From assembly GCA_030740295.1 (NCBI GenBank), contig JASLXP010001258.1, forward strand, positions 1 through 28,202: a stretch of DNA of 28,202 bases, given 5' to 3'. A program made the position numbers and the translations under genes. Origin of the DNA: Planctomycetota bacterium (GTDB taxonomy: Bacteria; Planctomycetota; PUPC01; JACPCR01). The notes beneath the pieces were generated by a model, which saw only the letters and a program-made list of their open reading frames with translations, was not told the origin of the DNA and did no database searches. Below are positions 7,597-17,462 of this stretch, piece by piece. Positions within the stretch are counted from its first letter, which is position 1; every line of letters starts with the position of its first letter.

Positions 7597-8433
7597 ATGA
7601 GACTTGGAGGCCCGGTTTACGGAGAATGGAACACCGCAGAACAATGGGCACAGCTCGTCACCAGCCACGGATACCGCGCCGCCTATTGTCCCATTAGCGC
7701 GGACAGTGACGACGAAAAAGTGCAGTCCTTCATCGATGCCGCAGCCGCGGCTGACATCGTCATCGCCGAAGTCGGCGCATGGAGCAATCCCATCAGCCGC
7801 GACGAAGCGGAACGCGAAAAGAACATCAATAAAAACATCACCCAACTGGGGCTCGCGGACCGCATCGGCGCCCGATGTTGCGTCAACGTCTCCGGCTCAA
7901 GAAATCCGGAGAAGTGGTGCGGGCCTTCCATGGAGGATCTCACGCAGGAAACCTTCGAATGCATCGTGGAAACAGCACAGACCATCATCGATGCCGTGAA
8001 TCCGACGCGCACCCACTATTGTCTCGAAACCATGCCGTGGTCATACCCGGACTCGGCCGACAGCTACCTCCAATTGATAGAATGCATCGACCGACCTGGC
8101 TTTGCCGTGCATCTCGACCCGACCAATCTGATCTGCAGTCCTCAACGCTGGGCCCACAACGGAGACCTGATTCGCGATTCCATTGAAAAGCTCGGCCCAC
8201 AGATCAAGAGTGTCCACGCCAAGGACATCAATCTCTCGACAGACCTGATGGTGCACCTCGATGAGGTCCGCCCCGGTCTCGGCCAACAGGATTACCGAAC
8301 CATGCTGACCGAGCTCGACCTGATCGACCCGAATACGCCCGTCATGATGGAGCACCTGCCCAACGCAGAAGAATACAAACTCGCCGGCGAATACATCCGA
8401 TCCGTTGCCGAAGAGGTGGGTGTGAGTCTGTAG
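7597..8433 (+). CDS. Sugar phosphate isomerase/epimerase-like TIM barrel
   Basis: A 278-residue protein of the AP-endonuclease-2/xylose-isomerase-like TIM-barrel superfamily. The metal-binding residues of such isomerases can be picked out in order: Glu in CLETMPW, Asp in HLDPTN, His in SVHAKDIN and Glu in MMEHLPNAEEY. It begins MRLGGPVYGEW, and AAAAGGAG ends 6 bases before the ATG at 7597, which decides the start against upstream in-frame ATGs lying in the preceding gene. Members interconvert ketoses, aldoses or keto-inositols in the cytoplasm. Together with the upstream SGNH hydrolase it suggests stepwise breakdown of a modified monosaccharide. The actual substrate is unknown. Confidence 0.9.
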   Translation: MRLGGPVYGEWNTAEQWAQLVTSHGYRAAYCPISADSDDEKVQSFIDAAAAADIVIAEVGAWSNPISRDEAEREKNINKNITQLGLADRIGARCCVNVSGSRNPEKWCGPSMEDLTQETFECIVETAQTIIDAVNPTRTHYCLETMPWSYPDSADSYLQLIECIDRPGFAVHLDPTNLICSPQRWAHNGDLIRDSIEKLGPQIKSVHAKDINLSTDLMVHLDEVRPGLGQQDYRTMLTELDLIDPNTPVMMEHLPNAEEYKLAGEYIRSVAEEVGVSL

Positions 8434-8438
8434 CTGCC

Positions 8439-8570
8439 GTAATGAGCAATGAGTAAGTTTGGTAACAGAGTATCGGGGCTGTTCGGGGCTACGCCGGAAT
8501 GATGGAATGCCGGAAAAAGGTCAGCGGCAAACTAAGGCCTTCAAGCGCGTGCTTACTCATTACTCATTAC
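8439..8570. repeat. Imperfect inverted repeat, 19-base arms of ATGAG/CTCAT units
   Basis: The left arm is at 8439-8457 and the right arm at 8552-8570. The right arm is the reverse complement of the left with one mismatch. The arms are built of near-tandem AATGAG units and enclose 94 bases with no coding content. The repeat fills the gap between the convergent isomerase and peptidase genes. Related ATGAGGAATGAG text occurs at 22790-22802. Confidence 0.6.
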
Positions 8571-8580
8571 GTCTCACGTC

Positions 8581-9327
8581 TCACAGCTTCCCCCAAATCT
8601 CCACCAGCAGGTCATGGAATACCGGGTCGTACTCCTTCAGCTCGGCCCGAACGAACGGATAGAAATCGTTCCGATTAAAATATGCCTCCGTGCCTTCCGC
8701 GAAGTATTCCTTGTGGTTCGACAGGCCGTAATGGCGGACGTACCTGCCGGTGTATAGAAGCACCTTTTCATACTTGCCCGCATCCTTCGCCTGCTCATAC
8801 GCCCCGATGACCCTGGGATTGTTGAAACTAAGAATCTGATCGTGATACGCGTGGGCCAACTCGTGCAGCACCACCATCGGGTGCTTGACCAGTTGCCCCC
8901 TTGAGAGAAGAGCTCGCGCCCTGGGAATGTGGACCTTTCTCGCAAGGCGCGGGTCATGCTCGTGCAGTTTCAGCCACTGGATGCTCGGGTGATACTGCAT
9001 CGCTCCCAGTCGTGGATGATGCCATTCGATCCATATCTCCAGCCCTTGCAGTTTCTTCAGAATCTTCTCGTCCGGCATGAGAAGGCCGATCATGAAAAGG
9101 TGATTGGCAAGCATCTTAAGAGCACGACCACCCTCATCTGCATGTTTACCTTCGAGCAGCGCCGGATCCACGTGAACGGTCCAACCCTCGATCTTCTTTT
9201 CCACGGGATCGAAACGGACGGCAGGTATTTCCTCCTTCTTCTCTTCCTTCTTTTTGGCCTTTTCGGCATAGGAGAATGCAGTCAGAAACATGCAACAGCA
9301 GAGCATCAGCGATGTTTGGTTTTTCAT
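8581..9327 (-). CDS. Secreted HExxH zinc metallopeptidase-like protein
   Basis: A 248-residue protein with a signal peptide (hydrophobic stretch at residues 6-19 ending in AFSYA) and a lysine/glutamate-rich linker at 22-33. The zinc site is H155-E-L-A-H159. A downstream EYFAEGTEAYF places a third ligand at E207 or E211 about 50 residues later. That arrangement resembles the anthrax-lethal-factor-like (M34/ATLF) group, whose bacterial environmental members are mostly uncharacterised. It should act in the periplasm or outside the cell. Its start is 20 bases after the stop of the secreted propeller gene, so the two are co-transcribed. I infer a proteolytic role from the motif, and the substrate is unknown. 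Confidence 0.85.
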   Translation of the reverse strand: MKNQTSLMLCCCMFLTAFSYAEKAKKKEEKKEEIPAVRFDPVEKKIEGWTVHVDPALLEGKHADEGGRALKMLANHLFMIGLLMPDEKILKKLQGLEIWIEWHHPRLGAMQYHPSIQWLKLHEHDPRLARKVHIPRARALLSRGQLVKHPMVVLHELAHAYHDQILSFNNPRVIGAYEQAKDAGKYEKVLLYTGRYVRHYGLSNHKEYFAEGTEAYFNRNDFYPFVRAELKEYDPVFHDLLVEIWGKL

Positions 9328-9347
9328 GTTCTCGGAGTCTCACAGAA

Positions 9348-11348
9348 TCATTTCAGGAACGGCGCCAATTCAATCATCCGCAATCCGGGCGCGCCGCACA
9401 GATACATCTTCTTTTCCATGATGATGAAATTTCCAGGAGTTGGGATTCTGAATAGTGGCGTGATCGTCTGTTCGTGAGGGTCAATGCGAACGACGCCCCC
9501 AAAATCGTCACGAAAGTTTTCGCTGTCGAGAAGCCACAGGCGTGAAATCCCCAGATTGGCCGCGGCCCAGACGCTGCCGTCAGGCGCTCTGATAAGCGCG
9601 TTGCCCACGCGTTGGGCCAGTGAGAATGGCATATCAATCTGCGTTGTGACCCTCCGCTTCTCCGCATCAAAAAAGAAAACCACACTTCGGGTATTCACCA
9701 GCGGATCGCCGTCAAAAAAGACTCCTTTTCGCAGCGCGAGCCCGATCCAGAGTGTGTCCGATATCGGCAGGATATCCCGCACCACATTGCAGGAAGACAG
9801 GGGGACCATGAAGTCCAGCTTGTTCGTCGCAACATCAAATTGAAAGATCGTCGCTTCGAAAGGCTGAGGAACCTTCTTCCCGTGGTGCCGCATCAGCCAG
9901 GTACCGCCGGCGAGCTTTTTTCCGCCCTGGATGGACTTGAGCGCGCTCACAGGCAGAAACTCGAAGGGCCCACCGAGGCTGTCAGTGACCATAGTCTTCG
10001 GATCCGTCCACGCGATCTTGCCGCCGGACATGTATCGCTCCCCCGTTCCCGCGGTGAATATCCTGCCGTCGAATCCAACCGCCAACTGCCGGCCCCGTTT
10101 CAGCCAGAGCGCCTCCTTCGCTCCTTTCTTTGGTGGTACGTCGGAGTAGTTTGCCACCTGCCACGGATTCGCCTGCTCGAGCGAATGGACTGTCCACACG
10201 GTTTTCAGATTGAGCGCCTGCCGCGTATCAAGCGCCACAAGCCTGCAGTTGGGATAGCCCTGCATGTAGAGGATGGGGCCGACAGACAGATAGGCGTACA
10301 CGTTGTAGCTGAAAGTAAATCGCTCAGTCTTGCCGCTGGCCGGATCGTATCGGAATGAATGATAAGCAGTGCATCCGTAGATCTTGCCATCCGGGCCGAG
10401 GCCAAGGGTTCCGATATCCCTTGTCACATTTGTGATGGGAAAGGAAACATCCCGCCATTCCTTGTCCCCCTTCTTGCGATAGCGGAAAACATGCCGCCCG
10501 TCGCTGGGACGTTTCTTGGCTGCGTTCTGCCAACGAAAGACCTCGTAATCTTTGCCGTAATCCGGTCTCGCCTCTTTCGTTTCCTGAGTCTTCCCCTTTT
10601 TCTGCCCCCCATTTTTTTGCCTCCCATCTCCGGATTTCATTCGCGGCACCCACGGTTCATCGAGCAAGCGATGCTCCTTCGTGTGGATATTGAACGCGAT
10701 GAAACGCTTCACGTACCCAGTGCTGCCATAGAACCACCCATCGTCGTCGATGCCGATTTTGCCGTGAACGTTAAAAGCATCTGCAAGACCGAGTTTGCCG
10801 AGGCTCTCGCATTCGCCCGATTTCAGATGAATGCGGCCCAGCATGGCCGGGTACGTCACGATGTAAAGGTACCCATCCGTATGCCAGATCCAGTGCGCCG
10901 GGGTGTAGCCTGCAAGCTCGCCAAGGGTGGCAATTTTTCGTGTAGCAGGATCGAAGCGCCCAAACCACGCAGGCCCCCCACGAAGAGCAAAGTAAATCTG
11001 CCCATCCGGCCCGACCTGGGCGGAAGCCACCCCCTGTTCGTAAATGGAGCGACTTTTCCGCTTCACCGGCAGAGGCACTTTCCGGACCTCCTCCGTATCG
11101 AGATCGGTCTCGATCAGATGCTGCGAATCGAACAGGTAATAACCGATCCGCTCACCGACCGTTGAAGGCCCAAAAAGCCCGGCCCCGACAGTGCTGGCCA
11201 CCGCCAGTGGCGGCGTTTCCGTCGCGCTGACTTTTGGCACCCCTTCGAAGTACTGGCGCGCAGCCTCTTCGTCGATGTACTCGGCACAAATGAAAGTGCC
11301 ATGCCCGATCAGACCAAAGCAGATCAAGAAGAGCGGGCGGTGTTTCAT
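9348..11348 (-). CDS. Large secreted beta-propeller protein
   Basis: A 666-residue exported protein. Residues 1-22 form a signal peptide ending in ICA. The rest is a series of propeller blades with recurring G-x-D/G-x-I/W-Y/F turns such as VGPDGQIYFAL, IGIDDDGWFYG, LGPDGKIYGC, VGFDGRIFTA and APDGSVWAAAN. A low-complexity Lys/Gly/Gln insertion at about residues 236-266 interrupts one blade and may be a surface loop. No catalytic signature is visible, so it could be a binding scaffold or a lyase-like propeller. It is the first gene of a two-gene unit with the secreted HExxH protein and is divergent from the 5-oxoprolinase gene by 81 bases. No clean Shine-Dalgarno is seen (AAGG about 14 bases upstream). 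Confidence 0.85.
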   Translation of the reverse strand: MKHRPLFLICFGLIGHGTFICAEYIDEEAARQYFEGVPKVSATETPPLAVASTVGAGLFGPSTVGERIGYYLFDSQHLIETDLDTEEVRKVPLPVKRKSRSIYEQGVASAQVGPDGQIYFALRGGPAWFGRFDPATRKIATLGELAGYTPAHWIWHTDGYLYIVTYPAMLGRIHLKSGECESLGKLGLADAFNVHGKIGIDDDGWFYGSTGYVKRFIAFNIHTKEHRLLDEPWVPRMKSGDGRQKNGGQKKGKTQETKEARPDYGKDYEVFRWQNAAKKRPSDGRHVFRYRKKGDKEWRDVSFPITNVTRDIGTLGLGPDGKIYGCTAYHSFRYDPASGKTERFTFSYNVYAYLSVGPILYMQGYPNCRLVALDTRQALNLKTVWTVHSLEQANPWQVANYSDVPPKKGAKEALWLKRGRQLAVGFDGRIFTAGTGERYMSGGKIAWTDPKTMVTDSLGGPFEFLPVSALKSIQGGKKLAGGTWLMRHHGKKVPQPFEATIFQFDVATNKLDFMVPLSSCNVVRDILPISDTLWIGLALRKGVFFDGDPLVNTRSVVFFFDAEKRRVTTQIDMPFSLAQRVGNALIRAPDGSVWAAANLGISRLWLLDSENFRDDFGGVVRIDPHEQTITPLFRIPTPGNFIIMEKKMYLCGAPGLRMIELAPFLK

Positions 11349-11429
11349 GCGGTGTTCAGACCTTTGGAAGATTCAGCCATCAGCGGGGATACTACGACTG
11401 ATTGCCTGCACAAGTAAAGGAGGAACGAA

Positions 11430-14400
11430 TTGAGCAAATGGGATTTCTGGATCGATCGGGGCGGCACGTTCACTGACATTCTGGGATGCGATCACTCAGG
11501 CAGGCTGCATCCGCACAAACTGCTGTCAGAGAATCCCGAAGCCTACCCGGACGCGGCAATTCAGGGCATACGCGATCTCCTCCGCGTCCCCCCGGGCGAG
11601 CCCATCCCTTCGGAAAGCATCGAGACCGTCAAGATGGGCACCACCGTCGCCACAAACGCGCTCCTCGAACGCAAGGGAGAAAAGACAGCCCTGCTCATCA
11701 CCCGGGGATTCCGTGACGCGCTCCGGATCGGCTACCAGGCCCGGCCGGACATCTTCGCAAAGGAGATCATTCTCCCCGAGCAACTTTATTCGCGGGTCAT
11801 CGAGATAGAAGAGCGTGTCCTGGCGGAAGGCACGATTGAAGCGAGGCCGGATGCCGAAGCGACTCGTTCCGAACTGCTCAATCTGAAAGCCGAGGGCTAC
11901 GAATCCGTGGCCATCGTTTTCCTCCATTCGTGGAAATATCCGGCCCACGAACAGCTCGTCGCAAACCTTGCTCGGGAAATCGGATTTGCCCAGGTCTCTG
12001 TCAGTCACGAAGTTTCACCCCTTGTGAAGATCGTTGGCCGCGGCGATACCACCGTCGTCGACGCCTATCTTTCGCCCATCCTCCGACGCTACGTCGAGCA
12101 GGTGGCCGGGCAACTGGGTCAGGGGCCGAAGCTCATGTTCATGATGTCCTCCGGGGGCCTGACCGCGGCCGGTATGTTCCAGGGCAAGGACGCTATCCTA
12201 TCCGGCCCGGCCGGAGGTGTGGTGGGCGCCGTCGAGACTTCCAGGCTGGCCGGTTTCCAGAAGATGATCGGATTCGATATGGGCGGCACATCCACCGATG
12301 TATCCCATTTTGACGGAGAACTCGAACGCGCGTTTGAAACTGAAGTGGCCGGAGTCCGAATGCGCGCCCCGATGATGCGCATCCACACCGTAGCCGCAGG
12401 CGGCGGATCGATCCTCACATTCAGCGACAACCGATTCCAGGCTGGACCGGATTCCGCCGGCGCCAATCCTGGCCCCGTCTGCTACCGACGGGGGGGCCCA
12501 CTCGCCGTGACCGACGCCAACGTCATGGTCGGCAAACTGAAACCTGAATTCTTCCCGGCCATCTTCGGCCCACACCAGGATCAGCCCCTTGACGACAAGG
12601 TCGTCCGCACAGAATTCAACGAGCTCGCCTGCGAAATCGGTAACCTCACAGCGGAAGAAGTGGCTGACGGTTTTATCAAGGTCGCCGTAGAAAATATGGC
12701 CAACGCCATCAAGAAGATCTCCGTGCAGCGTGGATACGACGTTACCGAATACGCGCTCAACTGCTTTGGAGGCGCAGGCGGCCAACACGCATGCGCTGTC
12801 GCCGATGCCCTGGGGATGGAGACCGTGCTCATCCATCCATACTCAGGCATCCTGTCCGCCTATGGCATGGGGCTGGCACGGGTCCGAGCGAATCGTTCAC
12901 AGGCTTTAGTGAAAGATCTGAGCGGCGATCTCGAAACCGAACTTCATCGCATCGATGCTGAACTGACAGATGAAACCAGAACCGAACTCACCGAACAGGA
13001 CATCAACGAATCTGACATCACCACCTTCTCCCGCGCGCACATCCGATACGACGGCACGGACTTGCCCATCGCCGTCCCCCTCGATTCCGTCGGTACCATG
13101 GTCACCAGCTTCGAAGAAACCCACCGCAAACAGTTCGGATTTGTCTTTGAAAACAAGAGCCTGATCGTCGAAGCCATCGAGGTCGAAGCAGTCGGCGGTG
13201 GCGCCGGCATCGATGAACCCGAGGCGCCTCTTAACGAGCGTCTGCAAAGAGCATCTGAGACCACTGATATCTTCTCCAACGGACAGTGGCTGAAAGCCGC
13301 GATCCACAAGCGCGACGACCTCGATCCCGGCCACCAGATGCCCGGCCCGGCACTCATCATCGAACCACATCAGACAATCGTTGTCGAGCCCGGCTGGGGC
13401 GCAGCCATCAGTGCCCGCAACCACGTTGTCCTGACCCGCGCTGAGAGGCTGGCACGCTCCGCGCCAATTGGAACAACGGCCGACCCGATCATGCTCGAAG
13501 TCTTCAACAACCTGTTCATGTCCATCGCCGAACAGATGGGCGTCACACTGCAGAACACCGCCTACTCGGTGAACATCAAGGAGCGACTCGATTTCTCCTG
13601 CGCGGTGTTCGCTGCGGATGGCTCGCTTGTAGCCAACGCACCGCACATGCCCGTTCATCTGGGCTCGATGGATCGCTCGGTGGAGGCGATCATCGACCTC
13701 AATCAAGGCAACATTCATCCGGGCGACGTCTTCGTTCTAAACGCCCCCTATAACGGCGGCACTCACCTGCCTGACATCACCATCGTCACCCCGGTCTTTA
13801 ATACTGAAGAAGAAGACATTCTGTTCTACGTTGCCTCCCGCGGACACCACGCCGATATCGGGGGCATGGCCCCCGGCAGTGCCACACCGCGGGCCACCCA
13901 TGTCGATCAGGAAGGCGTGTTAATCGACAACTTCAAACTTGTCGACCGAGGGGTCATTTGCGAGGCCGAGATGCTCGGCATGTTGTCCAATCACCCCTGG
14001 CCGGCCCGCAATCCCACCCAGAATATGGCGGACATGCGCGCCCAGATCGCGGCCAACGAAAAGGGGGTCACTGAATTGCGAAAGATGGTCGAACATTTCA
14101 GCCTGGAGGTCGTCGCAGCCTACATGCGGCACGTCCAGGACAATGCCGAAGAAAGCGTCCGCCGCGTAATCGATGCTCTTTCCGATTGTGCCCACATTTA
14201 CGAAACGGACACCGGCCAGGTGATCCAGGTCCGCATCTCCATTGACAGGGAACGCCGCGAAGCAACGGTCGATTTTACCGGCACATCCGACGCGTGGCAG
14301 AACAACTACAACGCGCCCGAACCGGTCACCCGTGCCGCCGTCCTGTACGTCTTTAGGCTCATGGTCGAGAGCGGCATCCCGATGAACGCCGGCTGTCTCA

Positions 14401-15020
14401 AGCCCATCCGGATCATCGTGCCGGAGGGCTCCATGCTTAAACCGACCTACCCGGCCGCCGTGGTGGCCGGCAACACTGAAACCAGTCAGCACGTAACCAA
14501 TTGCCTCCTGATGGCCCTTGGCGCCATGGCCAACGCCCAGGGCACGATGAACAACCTCACCTACGGCAACGACCGCTATCAGAATTACGAAACCATCTGC
14601 TCCGGCGCCCCGGCTGGAAAGATGAACGACGGACGCACATTTGCCGGCGCTTCCGGCGTCCACACCCACATGACCAACAGCCGCATGACCGACCCCGAAA
14701 TCCTCGAGATGCGTTTCCCCGTCGTCCTCGAGGAATTCTCCATCCGCCCCGGCTCAGGCGGCCGCGGCAAATTCAACGGCGGCGACGGAACACGCCGCGT
14801 CATGCGTTTCCTCGAAGACATGGAATGCGCCATCCTCTCAAGCCACAGAAGACGCCCCCCGTCCGGCCTCAGCGGCGGCGGCGACGGGCAGCCAGGCCGC
14901 ACGGAAATCCGCCGATTGGACGGTTCGCTCGAAGAGCTCGAGCATTGCGACCAGACCTCAGTACGGGCAGACGAGGCAGTGATCGTCACCACGCCGACCA
15001 GTGGTGGGTACCTCGGTTGA
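11430..15020 (+). CDS. 5-oxoprolinase/hydantoinase-type ATP-dependent amidohydrolase, HyuA-HyuB fusion
   Basis: A 1196-residue fused protein of the OPLAH/HyuAB family. Hydantoinase A N-domain: residues about 4-190, starting [13 protein letters not shown] and including [15 protein letters not shown]. Hydantoinase A: about 200-530, with the nucleotide-binding [17 protein letters not shown] and [10 protein letters not shown]. Hydantoinase B: about 684-1190, with [30 protein letters not shown] and the terminal [14 protein letters not shown]. The length equals that of bacterial single-chain 5-oxoprolinases, which convert 5-oxoproline with ATP and water to glutamate. Hydantoinases and caprolactamases share the fold, so the substrate is not certain. 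Translation begins at TTG: AAAGGAGG at 11416-11423 has ideal spacing to 11430 and the peptide starts exactly at the family N-terminus, whereas the next ATG lies inside the first strand. Confidence 0.93.
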   Translation: MSKWDFWIDRGGTFTDILGCDHSGRLHPHKLLSENPEAYPDAAIQGIRDLLRVPPGEPIPSESIETVKMGTTVATNALLERKGEKTALLITRGFRDALRIGYQARPDIFAKEIILPEQLYSRVIEIEERVLAEGTIEARPDAEATRSELLNLKAEGYESVAIVFLHSWKYPAHEQLVANLAREIGFAQVSVSHEVSPLVKIVGRGDTTVVDAYLSPILRRYVEQVAGQLGQGPKLMFMMSSGGLTAAGMFQGKDAILSGPAGGVVGAVETSRLAGFQKMIGFDMGGTSTDVSHFDGELERAFETEVAGVRMRAPMMRIHTVAAGGGSILTFSDNRFQAGPDSAGANPGPVCYRRGGPLAVTDANVMVGKLKPEFFPAIFGPHQDQPLDDKVVRTEFNELACEIGNLTAEEVADGFIKVAVENMANAIKKISVQRGYDVTEYALNCFGGAGGQHACAVADALGMETVLIHPYSGILSAYGMGLARVRANRSQALVKDLSGDLETELHRIDAELTDETRTELTEQDINESDITTFSRAHIRYDGTDLPIAVPLDSVGTMVTSFEETHRKQFGFVFENKSLIVEAIEVEAVGGGAGIDEPEAPLNERLQRASETTDIFSNGQWLKAAIHKRDDLDPGHQMPGPALIIEPHQTIVVEPGWGAAISARNHVVLTRAERLARSAPIGTTADPIMLEVFNNLFMSIAEQMGVTLQNTAYSVNIKERLDFSCAVFAADGSLVANAPHMPVHLGSMDRSVEAIIDLNQGNIHPGDVFVLNAPYNGGTHLPDITIVTPVFNTEEEDILFYVASRGHHADIGGMAPGSATPRATHVDQEGVLIDNFKLVDRGVICEAEMLGMLSNHPWPARNPTQNMADMRAQIAANEKGVTELRKMVEHFSLEVVAAYMRHVQDNAEESVRRVIDALSDCAHIYETDTGQVIQVRISIDRERREATVDFTGTSDAWQNNYNAPEPVTRAAVLYVFRLMVESGIPMNAGCLKPIRIIVPEGSMLKPTYPAAVVAGNTETSQHVTNCLLMALGAMANAQGTMNNLTYGNDRYQNYETICSGAPAGKMNDGRTFAGASGVHTHMTNSRMTDPEILEMRFPVVLEEFSIRPGSGGRGKFNGGDGTRRVMRFLEDMECAILSSHRRRPPSGLSGGGDGQPGRTEIRRLDGSLEELEHCDQTSVRADEAVIVTTPTSGGYLG

Positions 15021-15047
15021 AAACCTGCTGTAGTCACACCACTTTCT

Positions 15048-16313
15048 TCAACTCTCAACAAAGCGGCACCAGACCTCGGTCTCTGTCTCAGGAGTGCAGC
15101 CTGTTCCTGCTTCGCCATGGGTGTAAAGAATGAGAGGCGTGACGACCGGATGGAATGGTCCGGGCTTGGAAATGCTCGGAAGCCAGCTCGCCTTTGAATC
15201 GCTGGTGATACTCGCCTGACTGCATTCAAATGGCTTTGCGCCTGACGAAGAGAGGAGGTGAAAGACCTCACCGCTCGGGTGCCCCCACCAGTCGTCTTCG
15301 CTGACTTCTTCCTTGATGATGGTGGTCAACAGCACGTGAATTCGATCCTGTGCATCAACCGTCAGCGCGCCATCCACCGCGCCCAGGCCGGCGGGCAGAT
15401 GCGATGCAAGATCCTGGGTCGTCCAACCTTCGCCGTTCCAGCAGGCAAGAATGACATCCCATGACTCAAGACCGGAATCTTTGACCAACGCCCACAGCCT
15501 TCCGGAAGAATCCGGCGCGATTCCATCGACATACATGTTCTCTCCAATGGGCGGGATGGCTATCCGTTCTTCATAGGTGGCCGGTGTCTCGACCAACTGC
15601 CCGCCCAGATCGGTCCAAGTCCTTCCCCTATCCCGGGACTTGATGACGGCCATCCCGTATGAACGCATCCGCATTTTTTCGCCTTGGACCGGGTGATTGT
15701 CACCGCCGCCAACATTATAGAAATGACAGGAAGCGTAAATCGCGCCTTCGGCATCGCAGGCAACGTGGCCGTAATGGTGCGTGTACTGTGGCGCGATTTC
15801 CTGGTGCATGAGGACCTTGGCAGAGGTCCATCCGCCCTGCGGACGCTGCCGGTGGAACACGGTACCGGCCGGGCTTTCCCCTCCACGGCAGACGACAGCG
15901 TCGTAGCCGCCGTGTGTGTGCACGATGGCAGGCCCGGTAGCGTTGTAGCCGAAGCTCTGGTCTTGCTCCCATTTCTCAATGCTGTTCGGTTCGGACGCGA
16001 TGGCCCACTTGTTTCGTGCCTGATTCCACTCTCCCCACCAGCCGTGAGGGCCCCAGACCATTCGGATTCGTCCTTCCTTATCGGCAGTAATGGACGGATT
16101 GGCGTGGTTGTCGCAGCCTTCGAACAGTCGATGCGTTTCGCCCCATTCGTTTGCGGTGTGGTCAAACGTGCGGCCGCAGACTTGTGAAACCGCGTCCAGC
16201 CAGACCACATGCGTTCTGCCATCCAGGGTGATGGCCTTGTTCCCCCAGTTGTAGGCGGTTGCCCGGGTAGAACCAGAACGGGAAAGGAGGAATGGCTCGC
16301 TGTAATCGATCAC
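15048..16313 (-). CDS. BNR_4/Asp-box beta-propeller, sialidase- or lyase-like
   Basis: A 421-residue propeller of the BNR_4 type. It has an Asp-box S226-R-D-R-G-R-T-W233, a preceding blade with NHANPSITADKEGRIRMVWG, and a YTHHYGH...CDAEGAIYASCHF strand pattern typical of the family. Some BNR_4 propellers are exo-sialidases or ulvan/exopolysaccharide lyases of families such as PL24, PL25 or PL28. The histidines near residues 70, 179-183 and 207 could be catalytic or metal ligands, but I cannot assign them. No signal peptide precedes MIDYSEPF, so it is predicted cytoplasmic unless the start is further upstream. It converges with the 5-oxoprolinase gene, with a 27-base gap. Function: probable carbohydrate-active enzyme. 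Confidence 0.85.
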   Translation of the reverse strand: MIDYSEPFLLSRSGSTRATAYNWGNKAITLDGRTHVVWLDAVSQVCGRTFDHTANEWGETHRLFEGCDNHANPSITADKEGRIRMVWGPHGWWGEWNQARNKWAIASEPNSIEKWEQDQSFGYNATGPAIVHTHGGYDAVVCRGGESPAGTVFHRQRPQGGWTSAKVLMHQEIAPQYTHHYGHVACDAEGAIYASCHFYNVGGGDNHPVQGEKMRMRSYGMAVIKSRDRGRTWTDLGGQLVETPATYEERIAIPPIGENMYVDGIAPDSSGRLWALVKDSGLESWDVILACWNGEGWTTQDLASHLPAGLGAVDGALTVDAQDRIHVLLTTIIKEEVSEDDWWGHPSGEVFHLLSSSGAKPFECSQASITSDSKASWLPSISKPGPFHPVVTPLILYTHGEAGTGCTPETETEVWCRFVES

Positions 16314-16338
16314 GATGGTGACGGCCTGTGAATTCTCA

Positions 16339-16377
16339 GCCCCGGGAATGCAGGCGAGATGCTCGGATTCCCGGGGC
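16339..16377. repeat. Perfect 11-base inverted repeat, possible hairpin terminator
   Basis: GCCCCGGGAAT at 16339-16349 and its exact complement at 16367-16377, with a 17-base loop. It lies about 75 bases beyond the stop of the minus-strand coiled-coil gene and 26 bases upstream of the BNR gene. No T-tract follows on either strand, so it may be an attenuating hairpin or a protein site instead of a classic terminator. Confidence 0.45.
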
Positions 16378-16452
16378 GGGCTTCGATTGCTATGACTTCA
16401 AAGCACGCCTCTGACGAGGACGCTTTCCGATCCACCTGAAAGCAGAATCTGA

Positions 16453-17160
16453 TTATTCAGCTTTCTTCTTCTTCTTGTTTGGCCTCGGCTGCTTTGGCTT
16501 CTTTTCCTTGTTTGCCCTGGCTTTATTCTTTTTGGGCCTGAGTGCGGAGAGTTCCTTGTGAAGCTCGGAACGGCGGGCGCTGAGCTCCTTGTATTCAGGG
16601 TCCTTCTCCTCTGCTTTGGCTGCCGGTACTTTGGCGGCTTCACGATATGCCGTATCCGCGGCCTTTACGGAGTCGAGGAGATCCTTCAGGTCAGCATCTT
16701 TCATGTGGGGGCGTGCTTTAGTAAGGAGGTCTCGCTCTGACTTCGAGTAGTCCTTTGCTGAAGTGCCAGCAGCCTTCTTCAGCTCAGCCAAATCAGCCTT
16801 GGCTTTGGCCATGATGTCATTCAACTCTTTCTCCTTGCTCTTGGTTGCTGTAATCTTGGTCTTCAAGGCATTTCGGGAGGCGAGCACTTCCTTGAATTCG
16901 GGATTCTTTTCAGCAATCTTGGCGTACACGGCTTCCCGGGCATCCTGAGCCTCTTTCTGCTTGGCTTGGGCTGCCTCGTTTGCGGCCTGGATATCCGGGT
17001 CTTTGGCCAGGGCCTTTTTCTTTATCGCCAGTTTTTTGTTTAATTCCCTCGTCTCTTTCTGGATCGCGGCCATTTTTTCCTTATTGGCGTCGACGGCTTC
17101 CTGTGCGAACACAGGCGATGAACACAGAAGTGCCATCAGGGCAATGCTTGAAATGCGCAT
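16453..17160 (-). CDS. Exported lysine-rich coiled-coil protein
   Basis: A 235-residue protein with a textbook signal peptide (residues 1-19, ending PVFAQ). It is followed by a nearly unbroken charged helix rich in Ala, Lys and Glu. Two internal units resemble each other (KNPEFKEVLASRNALKTKI near residue 89 and KDPEYKELSARRSELHKEL near residue 185), which suggests repeat growth. The C-terminal 35 residues are extremely basic, ending in a pentalysine followed by AE. Such a tail could hold the protein to anionic envelope polymers, but this is inference. AAGGAGA sits 5 bases before the ATG, and a near-consensus promoter lies about 60 bases upstream. I do not recognise a named family. Confidence 0.85.
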   Translation of the reverse strand: MRISSIALMALLCSSPVFAQEAVDANKEKMAAIQKETRELNKKLAIKKKALAKDPDIQAANEAAQAKQKEAQDAREAVYAKIAEKNPEFKEVLASRNALKTKITATKSKEKELNDIMAKAKADLAELKKAAGTSAKDYSKSERDLLTKARPHMKDADLKDLLDSVKAADTAYREAAKVPAAKAEEKDPEYKELSARRSELHKELSALRPKKNKARANKEKKPKQPRPNKKKKKAE

Positions 17161-17218
17161 TGGATTCTCCTTTCAATTGAATTGTGCAGACGTACGGGGC
17201 TGTCACGCAGGGGCGGCG

Positions 17219-17246
17219 ATTATAGTAGTGCTCCCCCGGTTGCCAA
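17219..17246 (-). promoter_or_regulatory. Near-consensus sigma-70 promoter for the coiled-coil gene
   Basis: Read on the minus strand, TTGGCA (complement at 17241-17246), 16 bases, then a perfect TATAAT (complement at 17219-17224). The start codon is about 60 bases downstream with a good Shine-Dalgarno. This is the clearest promoter in the window and suggests strong expression. Confidence 0.7.
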
Positions 17247-17462
17247 TCAGGAACCAACTGGTCATGGCGTGACCATGGGTGGTGCAGGGGGATGCATCGG
17301 TACAGTGAACCGGCGAACATGCCAGTCTTTAAGAGCTTACAAAACAGCATGATAAGAAAACTCATTTCAGACTCTTTAAATGGCACCCCGTCTGCGATTA
17401 AGCGAAACGTGTCCACGCTCAGGCGTGCTTTCGAGGGCCGTACGTTAAACCCGGAGTCTGCT

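Noticed and set aside
14501..15133. 210-codon plus-strand frame inside the 5-oxoprolinase gene
   Set aside because: It is an Arg/Pro-rich shadow of the GC-rich hydantoinase B coding sequence.
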